Source: Deinococcus betulae
Lineage (GTDB): Bacteria > Deinococcota > Deinococci > Deinococcales > Deinococcaceae
DNA: 64,000 nt
Assembly: GCF_020166395.1 (NCBI RefSeq)
Contig: NZ_JAIQXU010000008.1
Coordinates: 1-64,000, forward strand
Reading direction: 5' to 3'
A model generated the notes under the pieces. It made no database searches. It was given only the letters and a program-made list of their open reading frames with translations, and had not been told where the DNA came from. Position 1 is the stretch's first letter; every line of letters begins with the position of its first letter. A program made the position numbers and the translations under genes. Positions 52,958-60,787 of the stretch are shown here, piece after piece.

Positions 52958-53419
52958 ATGTGGGTTTCGACCAAAGCGCAATACGGCCTGCGTGCCCTGA
53001 TTGAAATCGCGCGCCGGGGCGGTGAGGCCGTACCTCTCAAGGACGTGTCTGAACGTCAGGGCATCAGCCAGCACTACCTCGAACAGATTGCCAGCAACCT
53101 GCGCCGCGCGGGCTTTATCAAGAGTATTCGCGGCGCGCACGGCGGCTACCGCCTGGCCCGCCCCGCCCAGGAGATCAGTGCCTACGACGTGGTGACCGCC
53201 ATGGAGGGCAGCATCGCCCCGGTGTCCTGCGTAGAAGACGACCATGTCTGCGAAAGCCAGAACGTCTGCGGCACCCAGAACCTGTGGCACCGCGTGGACA
53301 GCGCCCTGCGCGACGTGCTGGGAAGCACCACCCTGGCCGACCTGATGGTCGAGAGCGAGCAGCAGCAGCACGCCCGCTTGGTGCAGCTGGAAAGCAGTTA
53401 CGCGCACCCGCCGGTTTAA
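52958..53419 (+). CDS. Rrf2-family regulator with candidate Fe-S ligands
   Basis: The 153-residue protein has the Rrf2 winged helix (MWVSTKAQYGLRALIEIARR; GISQHYLEQIASNLRRAG; GAHGGYRLARP). Three cysteines, Cys91, Cys98 and Cys104, with a following His in NLWHRV, occupy the region that binds a [2Fe-2S] cluster in IscR, with a spacing of 6 and 5 against 5 and 5 in E. coli. It may therefore sense iron-sulfur status, nitric oxide or redox rather than act like the cysteine-free CymR. An inverted repeat over its -35 suggests autoregulation. No isc or suf genes are in the window. Confidence 0.9.
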   Translation: MWVSTKAQYGLRALIEIARRGGEAVPLKDVSERQGISQHYLEQIASNLRRAGFIKSIRGAHGGYRLARPAQEISAYDVVTAMEGSIAPVSCVEDDHVCESQNVCGTQNLWHRVDSALRDVLGSTTLADLMVESEQQQHARLVQLESSYAHPPV

Positions 53420-53467
53420 ACTTCGGTGAACTGCGGGACCAGGGTCAGCGTCTTGCGCTGGCCTTTT

Positions 53468-54160
53468 TTACTGTTCCGCCTCGCCGTCCTCGGGCACCAG
53501 CGGCGCGATGGCCACGCGCACGATATGCGGCGTGACGCCTTCGGTCTCGACCGAACGGTAGCGGCCCATCAGGGCCGCGAGGTCGCGTTGCAGAGCCTTG
53601 GCCTGGTCAGGCGGGAGACTCAGGACGCCCCAGGAATCCCACACCGCCGGCCCCTGGTCACTGAGCAGATACTCGAAAAAGCTGTTGGGGGCTTCCGGGT
53701 CAGGTTCGGGTTCAACGTTGCGGGAGATCAGGCCCTGCTCTGAGCCGATCAGATGCAGCCCGATGCGGCGCTGGCCCGCCGCCTGCACCCAGGCCGCGCC
53801 GATAGAGCGGGTCAGCCGCGCCTGCCACCGCCCGAAACTGGCCGCCGACAGCAGGGTGTCTGATACCAGTGGGGTGGAGGCAAACGGCACAAACAGGGCG
53901 CCTGGGGCTTCGTATAGCGGCATGGCGCGCCCGGCGCGGGGCTGGAGGCCCGCGCGGCGCAGCAGCCCGCAGGCCAGAAACTGCCGCACCCGGTACTGCA
54001 AGGTGCTGATGGGCAGCCCGGCCTCACGCGCCGCCGCCTGGGCGTTCAGGACGCGGCCCAGAAACGGCCCCAGGGCGCGCACTGCCCGCGCGTCCAGCAG
54101 CAGCGCCGCCGCCTGCGGGTCTGTCACCACCACAGGTCTTTGACGGGAAGGCAGTGTCAT
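53468..54160 (-). CDS. Winged-helix transcriptional regulator
   Basis: The 230-residue protein has a helix-turn-helix at about residues 28-65 (FLGRVLNAQAAAREAGLPIS then YRVRQFLACGLLRRAG), as in ArsR-like regulators, and a long C-terminal effector region with no recognised family. TACCCT (54168-54173) lies 7 bases before the ATG, so it is leaderless. It diverges from the MFS gene at 54192 with 31 bases between starts, which makes it the likely regulator of that transporter. Confidence 0.75.
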   Translation of the reverse strand: MTLPSRQRPVVVTDPQAAALLLDARAVRALGPFLGRVLNAQAAAREAGLPISTLQYRVRQFLACGLLRRAGLQPRAGRAMPLYEAPGALFVPFASTPLVSDTLLSAASFGRWQARLTRSIGAAWVQAAGQRRIGLHLIGSEQGLISRNVEPEPDPEAPNSFFEYLLSDQGPAVWDSWGVLSLPPDQAKALQRDLAALMGRYRSVETEGVTPHIVRVAIAPLVPEDGEAEQ

Positions 54161-54167
54161 TGGTCAG

Positions 54168-54173
54168 AGGGTA
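54168..54173 (-). promoter_or_regulatory. -10 element of the leaderless winged-helix regulator
   Basis: TACCCT on the minus strand, 7 bases before ATG 54160, within the 31-base divergent gap. Confidence 0.5.
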
Positions 54174-54191
54174 GCTCGCACGCTGCGGGGC

Positions 54192-55412
54192 ATGTTCACC
54201 CTGATGCTCTCTGGTCCCTTTGCCCGGCTGTGGTGGGCCGGCCTGATCAGCATGACCGGCAACTGGCTCCTGGCGGCGGCGCTGCCGGCGCAGGTGTATC
54301 TGGAGACCCGCTCGGTGCCCGCCGCAACGCTGATGTTTCTGGCCGGCACCCTGCCTCGGGTGCTGCTGGGCTCGCTGGGCGGGGTGCTGGCTGACCGCTG
54401 GCCCCGGCGTGACGTGCTGCTGGCCAGCAACTTGCTGGCGGCTCTGGCGCTGCTACCGCTGCTGGTGGGCGGGGGCGACCTGCCGCCGCTGTGGGCGGCC
54501 GCCCTGTCCTCTGCGCTCCTGGCGCTCGTGACGTTGCCGGTGGGCCCTGCCGAGGGCGCGCTGCTGCCAACGCTGGTGCCCGCCGACCAGCTGGCCCGCG
54601 CCAACGCCCTGAATGCCCTGAACAACAATCTGGCGCGGCTGGTGGGCCCGGCCCTGGGCGGCGCGCTGCTGGCGGCGCTGGGGCTGCGGGCCGCCGTGCT
54701 GGCCGACCTGCTGTCGTTCCTGCTGGCGGCGGCGCTGCTGCTGGGGGTGCCGCGCACGCCCGCCGCGCCGGGAGCCGCCCAGACGCGGCTGCGGGCCGCG
54801 TTTGTGGCCGGCTGGCACACCGTGCGCGGCTCGCCGCCACTGCGCCTCCTGGTAGGGCTGGCCGGCCTGTCGGCGCTGGGGGAAGGGGTGTTCGGTCCCC
54901 TGATCGCCCCCTTTGTGGCCGAGGTCATGCACGGTGACGCCCGCACCTACGGCTGGCTGCTGAGTGTGCAGGCGGTGGGCGGCCTGGTGGGCGGCGCGCT
55001 GGTGGCCCGGTTCGCCGCGCATCTTCGCCCGGAGGCCTTGCTGGTGGCGGGCAGTCTGGGGCTGGGCCTGGGCGACCTGGCGGTTTTCTGTCTGCCGCTG
55101 CTCACTCCGCAGGTGTGGCCGCCGCTGCTGGTGATGGCGCTGGTGGGCCTGCCCGCCGCCGCCACCGGCGCGGGCTGGACCACCCTGGTGCAGCGCCTGA
55201 CCCCGGACGCCGCGCTGGGCCGGGTCTTCGGGCTGGCTGGTCACCTGATGGCCGCCGGGGTGCTGCTGGGCACAGGGCTCGCCAGTCTGGCGCGTGGGCC
55301 GCAGGGCATTCTGGCCGTCATCTGCCTGCAAGGGGTGATTCAGGTGCTCGTGGGCCTGGCGGCCCTGCGCCTGCTGGGCCGGACAGGCCGGGCGGCCGCC
55401 CCCGTATCCTGA
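54192..55412 (+). CDS. MFS transporter
   Basis: The 406-residue protein has about 12 hydrophobic segments and the MFS_3/EntS-type loop LGGVLADRWPRRDVLLASN. It is Ala/Leu/Gly-rich throughout. It is probably controlled by the divergent winged-helix regulator. The start has no good ribosome site; CACGCT 7 bases upstream could be a weak leaderless -10. Its last codons overlap the -10 of pyrD. The substrate is unknown. Confidence 0.85.
   Translation: MFTLMLSGPFARLWWAGLISMTGNWLLAAALPAQVYLETRSVPAATLMFLAGTLPRVLLGSLGGVLADRWPRRDVLLASNLLAALALLPLLVGGGDLPPLWAAALSSALLALVTLPVGPAEGALLPTLVPADQLARANALNALNNNLARLVGPALGGALLAALGLRAAVLADLLSFLLAAALLLGVPRTPAAPGAAQTRLRAAFVAGWHTVRGSPPLRLLVGLAGLSALGEGVFGPLIAPFVAEVMHGDARTYGWLLSVQAVGGLVGGALVARFAAHLRPEALLVAGSLGLGLGDLAVFCLPLLTPQVWPPLLVMALVGLPAAATGAGWTTLVQRLTPDAALGRVFGLAGHLMAAGVLLGTGLASLARGPQGILAVICLQGVIQVLVGLAALRLLGRTGRAAAPVS
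55405..55410 (+). promoter_or_regulatory. -10 element of leaderless pyrD
   Basis: TATCCT lies 7 bases before GTG 55418 and inside the last codons of the MFS gene. Confidence 0.6.
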
Positions 55413-55417
55413 AGGCC

Positions 55418-56503
55418 GTGTACCGTTCGCTGCTGAAGCCTGCCCTGTTTCGCCTGGACGCCGAAGACGCCCACCACCTGACCCTGGGGGGCCTGGAGGC
55501 CGCCTCAAAGGTGCCCCTGTGGCCCCAGGCGGCGCGCGCCCTGACGGTGCCTGGCGGCGGGGCCCTCACGCAGACGCTGTGGGGCCAGCGCTTCGCTTCA
55601 CCCGTAGGCCTGGCAGCGGGCCTGGACAAGAACGGGGTGGCGGTGCCGGCTTTCGGCGCGCTGGGCTTCGGGTTTCTGGAGGTCGGCACGGTGACGCCAT
55701 TGCCGCAGGCGGGCAATGACCGGCCCCGACTGTTCCGCCTGCCAGAGGACGAGGCGCTGATTAACCGCATGGGCTTTAACAACGCGGGCGCCGCTGCCCT
55801 GCACGCCCGCCTGAGCGGGCTACGCACGCGCGCTGTGCCGGTCTGGGTGAACATTGGCAAGAACAAGGCGACGCCCAACGAGGACGCCGCCCAGGATTAC
55901 CGCCGCTGCGTGGCGGCCTTGCAAGACGTGGCCGACGCCTTCGTGGTCAATGTCAGCAGCCCCAATACGCCGGGTCTGCGCGCCTTACAAGCGGCAGATG
56001 ACCTGGCTGCCCTGGTGCGGGAGGTGCTGGCAGAGGTGGAGGCCGGTCGTGTTCGCACCCTCAGCGTCCCGCCCGTCCTGGTGAAGCTAGCGCCTGACCT
56101 GCACCCCGCCGACTTTGAAGCCAGTGTGGACGCGGTGGTGAATGCTGGGGCCGCTGGTCTGATTGTCAGCAACACCACCCTGGCCCGCGACGGCCTGAGT
56201 CACCCGGCTCAGCGGGAAGCTGGTGGCTTAAGCGGCCGCCCTCTAACGGCCCGCGCCACCGCTCTGGTGCGCGCCGCCTTTCGCCAGACGCAGGGGCGCG
56301 TGCCTATTGTGGGCGTGGGCGGCATCTTTACCCCCCAGGACGCTTATGACAAGATTCGCGCAGGGGCCAGCCTGGTCGAGGTGTACTCCGCCCTGATCTA
56401 CCGTGGCCCCGGCCTGGTGCGCGAATTGAACGCGGGCCTAGCCGAGCTGCTGCGCCGCGACGGCCTGAGGACGGTCGAAGACGCGGTGGGCCTGGACGCC
56501 TAG
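55418..56503 (+). CDS. pyrD: Dihydroorotate dehydrogenase, class 2
   Basis: The 361-residue FMN enzyme oxidises dihydroorotate to orotate and passes electrons to the quinone pool. It has an N-terminal helical membrane-association segment (YRSLLKPALFRLDAEDAHHL), the catalytic serine in NVSSPNTPGLR, VKLAPDL, SNTTLARDG and the FMN phosphate site VGVGGIFTPQDAYDKI, all features of class 2 enzymes. GTG 55418 is fixed by the -10 hexamer 7 bases upstream. It ends in TAG and converges on sugE. Confidence 0.96.
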   Translation: MYRSLLKPALFRLDAEDAHHLTLGGLEAASKVPLWPQAARALTVPGGGALTQTLWGQRFASPVGLAAGLDKNGVAVPAFGALGFGFLEVGTVTPLPQAGNDRPRLFRLPEDEALINRMGFNNAGAAALHARLSGLRTRAVPVWVNIGKNKATPNEDAAQDYRRCVAALQDVADAFVVNVSSPNTPGLRALQAADDLAALVREVLAEVEAGRVRTLSVPPVLVKLAPDLHPADFEASVDAVVNAGAAGLIVSNTTLARDGLSHPAQREAGGLSGRPLTARATALVRAAFRQTQGRVPIVGVGGIFTPQDAYDKIRAGASLVEVYSALIYRGPGLVRELNAGLAELLRRDGLRTVEDAVGLDA

Positions 56504-56514
56504 TGAGAATGGTG

Positions 56515-56547
56515 GAGAGGTCAGGAGCTCAGCACGTCCAACCTCTC
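56515..56547. terminator. Hairpin between convergent pyrD and sugE
   Basis: GAGAGGT (56515-56521) pairs with ACCTCTC (56541-56547), a 7-bp stem with a 19-base loop in the 50-base gap between two stop codons. There is no T run. Confidence 0.4.
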
Positions 56548-56553
56548 TGGCTG

Positions 56554-56874
56554 TCAGTGCCCGCTGGTGACTTTCAAGCCCACGATGGCCACCAGCATCA
56601 GCGCCATGAAACCCATGCGGGCCGCCGTGGCTGGTTCGTGAAACAGCACGATGCCGAGGATGCCCGCACCCACCGCGCCGATGCCAACCCAGACCCCGTA
56701 AGCCGTGCCGATGGGCAGCGTCTTGGTGGCCAGACCCAGCAGGGCGAGACTGGCGACCATGCTCATGAGCGTCAGCGCCGTGGGCAAGGGCCGCGAAAAC
56801 CCTTCCGTGTATTTCAGGCCAATAGCCCAGCCGACTTCCAGAAGACCTGCCAGAACAAGCAGTGTCCATGCCAT
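56554..56874 (-). CDS. sugE: SMR-family guanidinium exporter (Gdx/SugE)
   Basis: The 106-residue, four-helix protein closely resembles E. coli SugE/Gdx (AGLLEVGWAIGLKYTEGFSR; LPIGTAYGVWVGIGAVGA). It has Glu13, the proton/substrate site of all SMR transporters, and the residues typical of the guanidinium exporters rather than the multidrug ones (Gly10, Trp16, Lys101). It exports guanidinium in exchange for protons. Its leader contains an apparent guanidine-III riboswitch and the ribosome site GGAGGTG, an independent sign of the same substrate. Confidence 0.95.
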   Translation of the reverse strand: MAWTLLVLAGLLEVGWAIGLKYTEGFSRPLPTALTLMSMVASLALLGLATKTLPIGTAYGVWVGIGAVGAGILGIVLFHEPATAARMGFMALMLVAIVGLKVTSGH

Positions 56875-56897
56875 ACCGTGACACCTCCAGTGTGTCT

Positions 56898-56940
56898 GCG
56901 CCGTCTTGTCGTGACCGGGTACGGCGGGGCTCTCGTCCGG
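56898..56940 (-). promoter_or_regulatory. Guanidine-III (ykkC-III) riboswitch upstream of sugE
   Basis: On the minus strand the 43 bases open CCGGACGAG, run through GCCGTACCCGGTCACGACAA and end GACGGCGC. These blocks match, in order, the guanidine-III aptamer as I recall it from Thermobifida: CCGG-ACGAG, the CGCCGUACCCGGUC core, ACAAGACGG and the final GCGC. CCGG can pair with CCGG and GCCGT with ACGGC to form the pseudoknot. GACAC/GTGTC downstream (loop ACTGGAG) could hide the ribosome site at 56883-56889, so control is probably translational, with guanidine switching sugE on. Confidence 0.88.
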
Positions 56941-57122
56941 AAGTCAGCCCGCTGGGGGCGACTCAGGCCACTGTAACGCGGCAATGTAAGCAGCAGAGGA
57001 GAAGCGTGTCAGGGTGCGTTGACACCGCACCTAATGGATCTCAAGGCGGCTTTAGGTTGTCTGGGGGCAGGTGAGGGTGGCGCCGGGCATGCTCAGGGGG
57101 TTCAAGTCCTCAGGAGGCGCCC

Positions 57123-57293
57123 ATGACCGACCCAACACCCGAAACGCCCGTCAGCGATACCGACACTCCCAGCACCGAGCCAACGGAAACCCCGGCTCTG
57201 GCCGACCAGCCACCACAGCAGCCCAAGCCGGCAGAGGCTGAGGACGGCACCCACGGTCGCCCCAGCGACGACAGCGACCCCGGCCACAGCTGA
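57123..57293 (+). CDS. Small acidic, proline-rich disordered protein (56 aa)
   Basis: ATG 57123 follows AGGAGG by 6 bases. The product (MTDPTPETPVSDTDTPSTEP at the start, DSDPGHS at the end) is almost entirely Asp, Glu, Thr, Pro and Ser, without hydrophobic core, and therefore disordered. It has its own terminator. The strong ribosome site and terminator argue that it is real. It converges on another small acidic gene. The function is unknown; a hydrophilin-like stress role is a guess. Confidence 0.6.
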   Translation: MTDPTPETPVSDTDTPSTEPTETPALADQPPQQPKPAEAEDGTHGRPSDDSDPGHS

Positions 57294-57305
57294 GTGCAGC
57301 AGCAG

Positions 57306-57331
57306 GGCCCACCCATTGATTCGGGTGGGCC
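57306..57331. terminator. Terminator between two convergent small acidic genes
   Basis: GGCCCACCC (57306-57314) pairs with GGGTGGGCC (57323-57331), followed by TTTCT on the plus strand. Confidence 0.8.
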
Positions 57332-57345
57332 TTTCTCATCGGCTC

Positions 57346-57570
57346 TTAGCCCGCGTCTTTGCGGCCGTCCTGGGCCTGGCTGCCGTCCTCGTCGTTCCCT
57401 TCCAGGCGGTCCTGGGTGGCGTTCGGCTCCAGGGCCTCGGCGCCCTCGTCTGGGTCCTCACCCGCGCCGGGTTCGTGGCGGGCGCCCCGGCCGGGGTTGG
57501 CGTTCAGTTCGGTGGCCTGTTGGTCGGTCAGCTCGGTGCCCACGCTGGGATCTTCACTATTCTGGGTCAT
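57346..57570 (-). CDS. Small acidic disordered protein (74 aa)
   Basis: The product starts MTQNSEDPSVGTELTDQQ and continues with Glu, Asp, Gly, Asn and Gln up to GRKDAG, with no hydrophobic stretch. Codon use is like that of neighbouring genes. No strong ribosome site was seen, and an in-frame start further upstream (57753) would add Arg-rich sequence of shadow type. It faces the 57123 gene across one terminator. It resembles small hydrophilin-like proteins; no family is recognised. Confidence 0.55.
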   Translation of the reverse strand: MTQNSEDPSVGTELTDQQATELNANPGRGARHEPGAGEDPDEGAEALEPNATQDRLEGNDEDGSQAQDGRKDAG

Positions 57571-57614
57571 GCCCCAGCATGCGCTGCTGGCCTGGCGAGG
57601 CCGTGAGAGGGCGG

Positions 57615-58316
57615 TCAAGACAGGCTGGTCAACGTCAGGCGGGCGCGGCCCGTGGGGGTGGCCAGTTCCGGGTGTCCAGCCGCGATCGCCGCCTCGTCCC
57701 GAATCCGGCACGAATCGCACTCGCCGCAGGGTTCCTGCCCGCCCTGATAACACGACCAGGTAACGTTCACCGGCACGCCCACCGCCAGGGCCTCGCGCAC
57801 GATGTCGGCTTTGGTCAGGTGCTGAAGGGGCGCCACCAGCTGCGCCCCGCGCCCTTCAATCCCTGCTTTGGTCGCCAGGTCGGCCAGACGCTGATAGGCC
57901 GCCAGGTATTCGGGCCGGCAGTCGGGGTAGCCGCTGTAATCCACGGCGTTGATGCCCAGGTGGAGGGTAGAAGCGCCGATGGCTTCGGCCAGACTCAGTC
58001 CAATCGCAATAAAGACTGTGTTGCGGCCCGGCACGTAGGTCGGCGGAATGATCTCGGCCGAGGTGCCCCCGGTCGGAACAGCCATGGTGTCATCGGTCAG
58101 GGCGCTGCCGCCAAATGCCCCGATATTGATGTCCACGACGCAGTGAGTGGCCCCGAAGTGGGCGGCAATCTGACTGGCCCGCTCTAGCTCAATGGTGTGG
58201 CGCTGGCCGTAGCGGAACGACAGGGCGGTGCAGGCCAGGCCCGCGCGGGTGGCCAGCCCCAGCACGGTGCTGGAGTCCAGCCCACCCGACAGAAGAACAA
58301 CGGCGCGTTCAGGCAT
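57615..58316 (-). CDS. queC: 7-cyano-7-deazaguanine synthase
   Basis: The 233-residue ATP-dependent enzyme converts 7-carboxy-7-deazaguanine to preQ0. It has the PP-loop [37 protein letters not shown] and the C-terminal zinc site with Cys in [16 protein letters not shown]. The length is normal. It lies 111 bases after queE on the same strand; GGAG is 11 bases before the ATG, so it may be read with the queFDE transcript or separately. Together the four genes make preQ1 for queuosine in tRNA. Confidence 0.97.
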   Translation of the reverse strand: MPERAVVLLSGGLDSSTVLGLATRAGLACTALSFRYGQRHTIELERASQIAAHFGATHCVVDINIGAFGGSALTDDTMAVPTGGTSAEIIPPTYVPGRNTVFIAIGLSLAEAIGASTLHLGINAVDYSGYPDCRPEYLAAYQRLADLATKAGIEGRGAQLVAPLQHLTKADIVREALAVGVPVNVTWSCYQGGQEPCGECDSCRIRDEAAIAAGHPELATPTGRARLTLTSLS

Positions 58317-58427
58317 GATGCGAACTCCGGTTGAATTGGTGGCGAAAAGTGTGACAGTTGGCTGGATGGAGGAGGGGCGGCAATGGGCTCAGGGGCCTGG
58401 AGTTGATGCCCTCAGCCGCAGGCCATC

Positions 58428-59120
58428 TCAGTACCCCAGGGCCACTTGGCCGCCCAGCGGAATTAAGCGCTTGTCGCTGTGGGGATCCAGTTCATCGGGG
58501 CGGTACAGCTTGTGCAGCTGGTAGCCCGCCCGCAGCCGGGGGTCGGCCTTAACCGCCTGGGTGATGGCGTTCAGCACGCCAGCGTCTCGGTCGCGGGCTT
58601 TACTCCATTCCGGGTGCAGCCAGATGGGCGCGTCGGCCGGCAGGCCCTCCAGGGTGGCCAGGCCGGCTGCAATGTCGTCCGGCTCGTGAACGATGATTTT
58701 GACCTCAGCCGCCTGGGCCACCACCTCGGGCAGAGGCGGCTGGCCAAACGGCTTGGGGCTGAGGGTGACCCAGTCCGCCGCGCCGCGCAGAGGAGCAATG
58801 CCGCTGGTCTCCAAGTGGACGCGGCGGCCCTGGGCATGCAGGAGGGTCACGAGCGGTTCCAGGTCAAACAGGATAGGCTCGCCCCCCGTCAGGACCACGA
58901 AGGCACCCTGCGGCGCTTCTTGCTCGGCGGCCTCACTCAGTTCCTGCGCCGAGAGCAGCGGCACCGAGTCCGGCCGGTAATCCCGGTGCCAGGTGCCGGC
59001 GCTGTCGCACCACGGGCAGGCCTGGGGGCAGCCGTACAGGCGGATAAAATACGCCGCCCGGCCCAGATGCACCCCCTCGCCCTGCCAGGTGTAAAACCGT
59101 TCGTACACCGGGTATTTCAT
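58428..59120 (-). CDS. queE: 7-carboxy-7-deazaguanine synthase (radical SAM)
   Basis: The 230-residue radical SAM enzyme contracts the ring of 6-carboxytetrahydropterin to carboxydeazaguanine. The cluster motif is C-x3-C-x2-C (YGCPQACPWCD), followed by LTGGEPILF and the SAM-binding VHLETSG. MKYPVYERFYTWQGEGVHLG is the family N-terminus, so the ATG at 59120 is chosen; it overlaps the queD stop in ATGA. Confidence 0.96.
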   Translation of the reverse strand: MKYPVYERFYTWQGEGVHLGRAAYFIRLYGCPQACPWCDSAGTWHRDYRPDSVPLLSAQELSEAAEQEAPQGAFVVLTGGEPILFDLEPLVTLLHAQGRRVHLETSGIAPLRGAADWVTLSPKPFGQPPLPEVVAQAAEVKIIVHEPDDIAAGLATLEGLPADAPIWLHPEWSKARDRDAGVLNAITQAVKADPRLRAGYQLHKLYRPDELDPHSDKRLIPLGGQVALGY

Positions 59121-59521
59121 TCCCAGTACTCGCAGCTGGAATCGGGTGTTTCCCAGAGGATGACTTTGAGGCGCAGGTCCTGGCCCTGGTCGCCGGGGTC
59201 CAAGGTGTCCCGGACTCGCCGCAGCGTTTCGCCGTGAATGTGGGCGGCAATGACTTCGGCGGTGGTGTCGTCCCCCAGCAGGTCGTTCAGGTAGGCGTGG
59301 TCCAGCCCGCCCGCCTGGACGTCTTTTTTGGCCCACTTGAGGGTCTTGAAGTCGGCCACCATGATGGCGCGCCGCACATGGGCGCTGGAGCGCAGACGGT
59401 CAGCGCGCAGCTCCAGGCGAACCCGGTAGGTGTGCCCGTGGAGGCGGCCACACGGCCCGTCGTAGCCCGTGATGACGTGCGCGGAGTCAAAGGTGAACTC
59501 CGTGTTGAGTTGCCAGGGCAT
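59117..59521 (-). CDS. queD: 6-carboxy-5,6,7,8-tetrahydropterin synthase
   Basis: The 134-residue zinc enzyme converts dihydroneopterin triphosphate to carboxytetrahydropterin. It has zinc ligands His in FDSAHVI and in CGRLHGHTYR, the catalytic Cys just before that motif, and the downstream VADFKTLKWAKKDV and LDHAYLND. The order queF-queD-queE with 2-base and overlapping junctions indicates one mRNA. Confidence 0.96.
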   Translation of the reverse strand: MPWQLNTEFTFDSAHVITGYDGPCGRLHGHTYRVRLELRADRLRSSAHVRRAIMVADFKTLKWAKKDVQAGGLDHAYLNDLLGDDTTAEVIAAHIHGETLRRVRDTLDPGDQGQDLRLKVILWETPDSSCEYWE

Positions 59522-59523
59522 GC

Positions 59524-59970
59524 TCAGTCAGCCCGCGTGTACTCGGCCTTGACCACGGTGTTGATGCCGCCCCGCACGCCATAGTCGCAGGTGATGGTCA
59601 TGCGGACCGGCTCCAGCAGCCGCACCAGGTCGGCCAGCACGCGGCGCGTGGCGTGTTCGTGGTAGATGCCCACGAAGCGGTAGCTGGTGAGGTAATACTT
59701 GAGGCTCTTGAGCTCGACGCACTTCTCGGCCGCGACGTAGCGGATTTCCAGTCGGCCAAAGTCGGGCAGGCCGCTCCAGGGACACACAGGGCTGAACTCG
59801 TCGGTCGAGATCACGATCTCGATGGGCTGGCCGGGGTACGGGCTCTGGTCGTCTTCCCGGACATGCGGAAAAGTGTCCAGAATGGCCACATCAATGGCCG
59901 ACAGGTCCTGAACGTCGTAGCGGCGCTGAAACCCGGTCTGGGCGTCGGCAGGGTGAAGCGTGGTGGTCAT
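59524..59970 (-). CDS. queF: NADPH-dependent preQ0 reductase
   Basis: The 148-residue enzyme of the short, unimodular QueF type reduces the nitrile of preQ0 to preQ1. The catalytic Cys lies in FSPVCPWSGLPDFG and the substrate Glu in VELKSLKYYLTSYR. AGGAGAC precedes the ATG. It is the first gene of the queuosine operon. The 59971-60208 leader and gap shows no preQ1 aptamer that I can recognise and no gene. Confidence 0.96.
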   Translation of the reverse strand: MTTTLHPADAQTGFQRRYDVQDLSAIDVAILDTFPHVREDDQSPYPGQPIEIVISTDEFSPVCPWSGLPDFGRLEIRYVAAEKCVELKSLKYYLTSYRFVGIYHEHATRRVLADLVRLLEPVRMTITCDYGVRGGINTVVKAEYTRAD

Positions 59971-60208
59971 AAGTCTCCTCTGGCTGCGCGGGGCAGCAGG
60001 CCAACAAAACAGGTCGGCCCGGCGTCATCTTAGCCGCACTTCATTCAGCTGGTGGCGGAATCAGCCGCTGAGCAGAGCCGAGGTGTGTAGAGGGGAGACA
60101 GAGGTCTGATCAGCAAGGCGTTAGAGCCACTGTGCCGATTCGGAGCTTGCCCAGACTGCATCTGGACGAGTGGGAAAGTCACCTGGTCCTGAGTCTGCGT
60201 GCCAACTC

Positions 60209-60364
60209 ATACAGACTCCGATTGAATCGTTTGCAAAAACGATGAAATCCGAGCGGACTTGCAAAGCTGCGCAGTAGAGCGAGAAGGAGCAAAACGGGTT
60301 CCGGACGTGGAGTTGGCAAATCGGCGTTTTCCCGATTTGTCAATGAAACAAACGGAATCCGTAT
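60209..60364. repeat. MITE-like element with imperfect terminal inverted repeats
   Basis: The ends are ATACAGACTCCGATTGAATC (60209-60228) and, inverted, ATACGGATTCCGTTTGTTTC (60345-60364), identical at 15 of 20 positions. Inner hairpins are ATCGTTT/AAACGAT and AAATCG/CGATTT. The 156 bases encode no credible protein and are AT-richer than the surroundings. No target duplication is evident and no second copy lies in the window. The text resembles intergenic repeats I associate with Deinococcus. Confidence 0.6.
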
Positions 60365-60399
60365 CAGCCCTCTGGCAAAGGGCCACTGCAAGAGAAAAT

Positions 60400-60420
60400 G
60401 GGCGGCCAGTGTCGCCGCCC
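60400..60420 (-). terminator. Terminator after the 82-residue gene
   Basis: GGGCGGC (60400-60406) pairs with GCCGCCC (60414-60420); read on the minus strand it is followed by ATTTTCT. Confidence 0.75.
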
Positions 60421-60432
60421 AAAGTGAGGTCC

Positions 60433-60681
60433 TTACGCCGGTTGTTCCAACAATCTAAATCGGCCGCGCGCCACCCATTCCAGATCTGGAAACTGCCCGG
60501 CACCCTTTTCAGTGCTGTTGGCACACATGATTATCCTCACGTGCCGGCGGATCTGCGCGTCGGTGTGGGTGGTCTGCTGCGCGCGCAGAGCCTGCACAAT
60601 GTCCTGCATTGAAAACGTGCCCTCCGGATGCCCGGCAGCCAGGTCGCGGGCCACGGCAAGGATGTCTGTTCGGCACGTCAT
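60433..60681 (-). CDS. Small hypothetical protein, DUF7669-like
   Basis: The 82-residue protein (MTCRTDILAVARDLAAGHPE; HVRIIMCANSTEKGAGQFPD; ARGRFRLL) has the pattern of small winged-helix-like domains in which a helix pair is followed by IxxHMCxNS and a closing RGxYRL strand. CACACT lies 6 bases before the ATG, a variant of the leaderless signal. A terminator follows directly. The function is unknown; DNA binding is possible. Confidence 0.6.
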   Translation of the reverse strand: MTCRTDILAVARDLAAGHPEGTFSMQDIVQALRAQQTTHTDAQIRRHVRIIMCANSTEKGAGQFPDLEWVARGRFRLLEQPA

Positions 60682-60787
60682 CTGTGCAGTGTGACAGGAC
60701 CGCAGGAGAAGAATTGGAACCAGTCGTGGCGCGCTCGACACCGCTGGGCCACGCTTCAGACAGCGGCCACACAGACAGGAGCTGGAC

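Noticed and set aside
56898..56940. A guanidine-I or guanidine-II aptamer before sugE
   Set aside because: Two ACGA tetranucleotides suggested the twin-hairpin type II, but neither is flanked by a complementary stem. The whole block fits type III.
59971..60100. A preQ1 riboswitch before queF
   Set aside because: The leader lacks the preQ1-I and preQ1-II conserved blocks that I know; only a normal ribosome site is visible.
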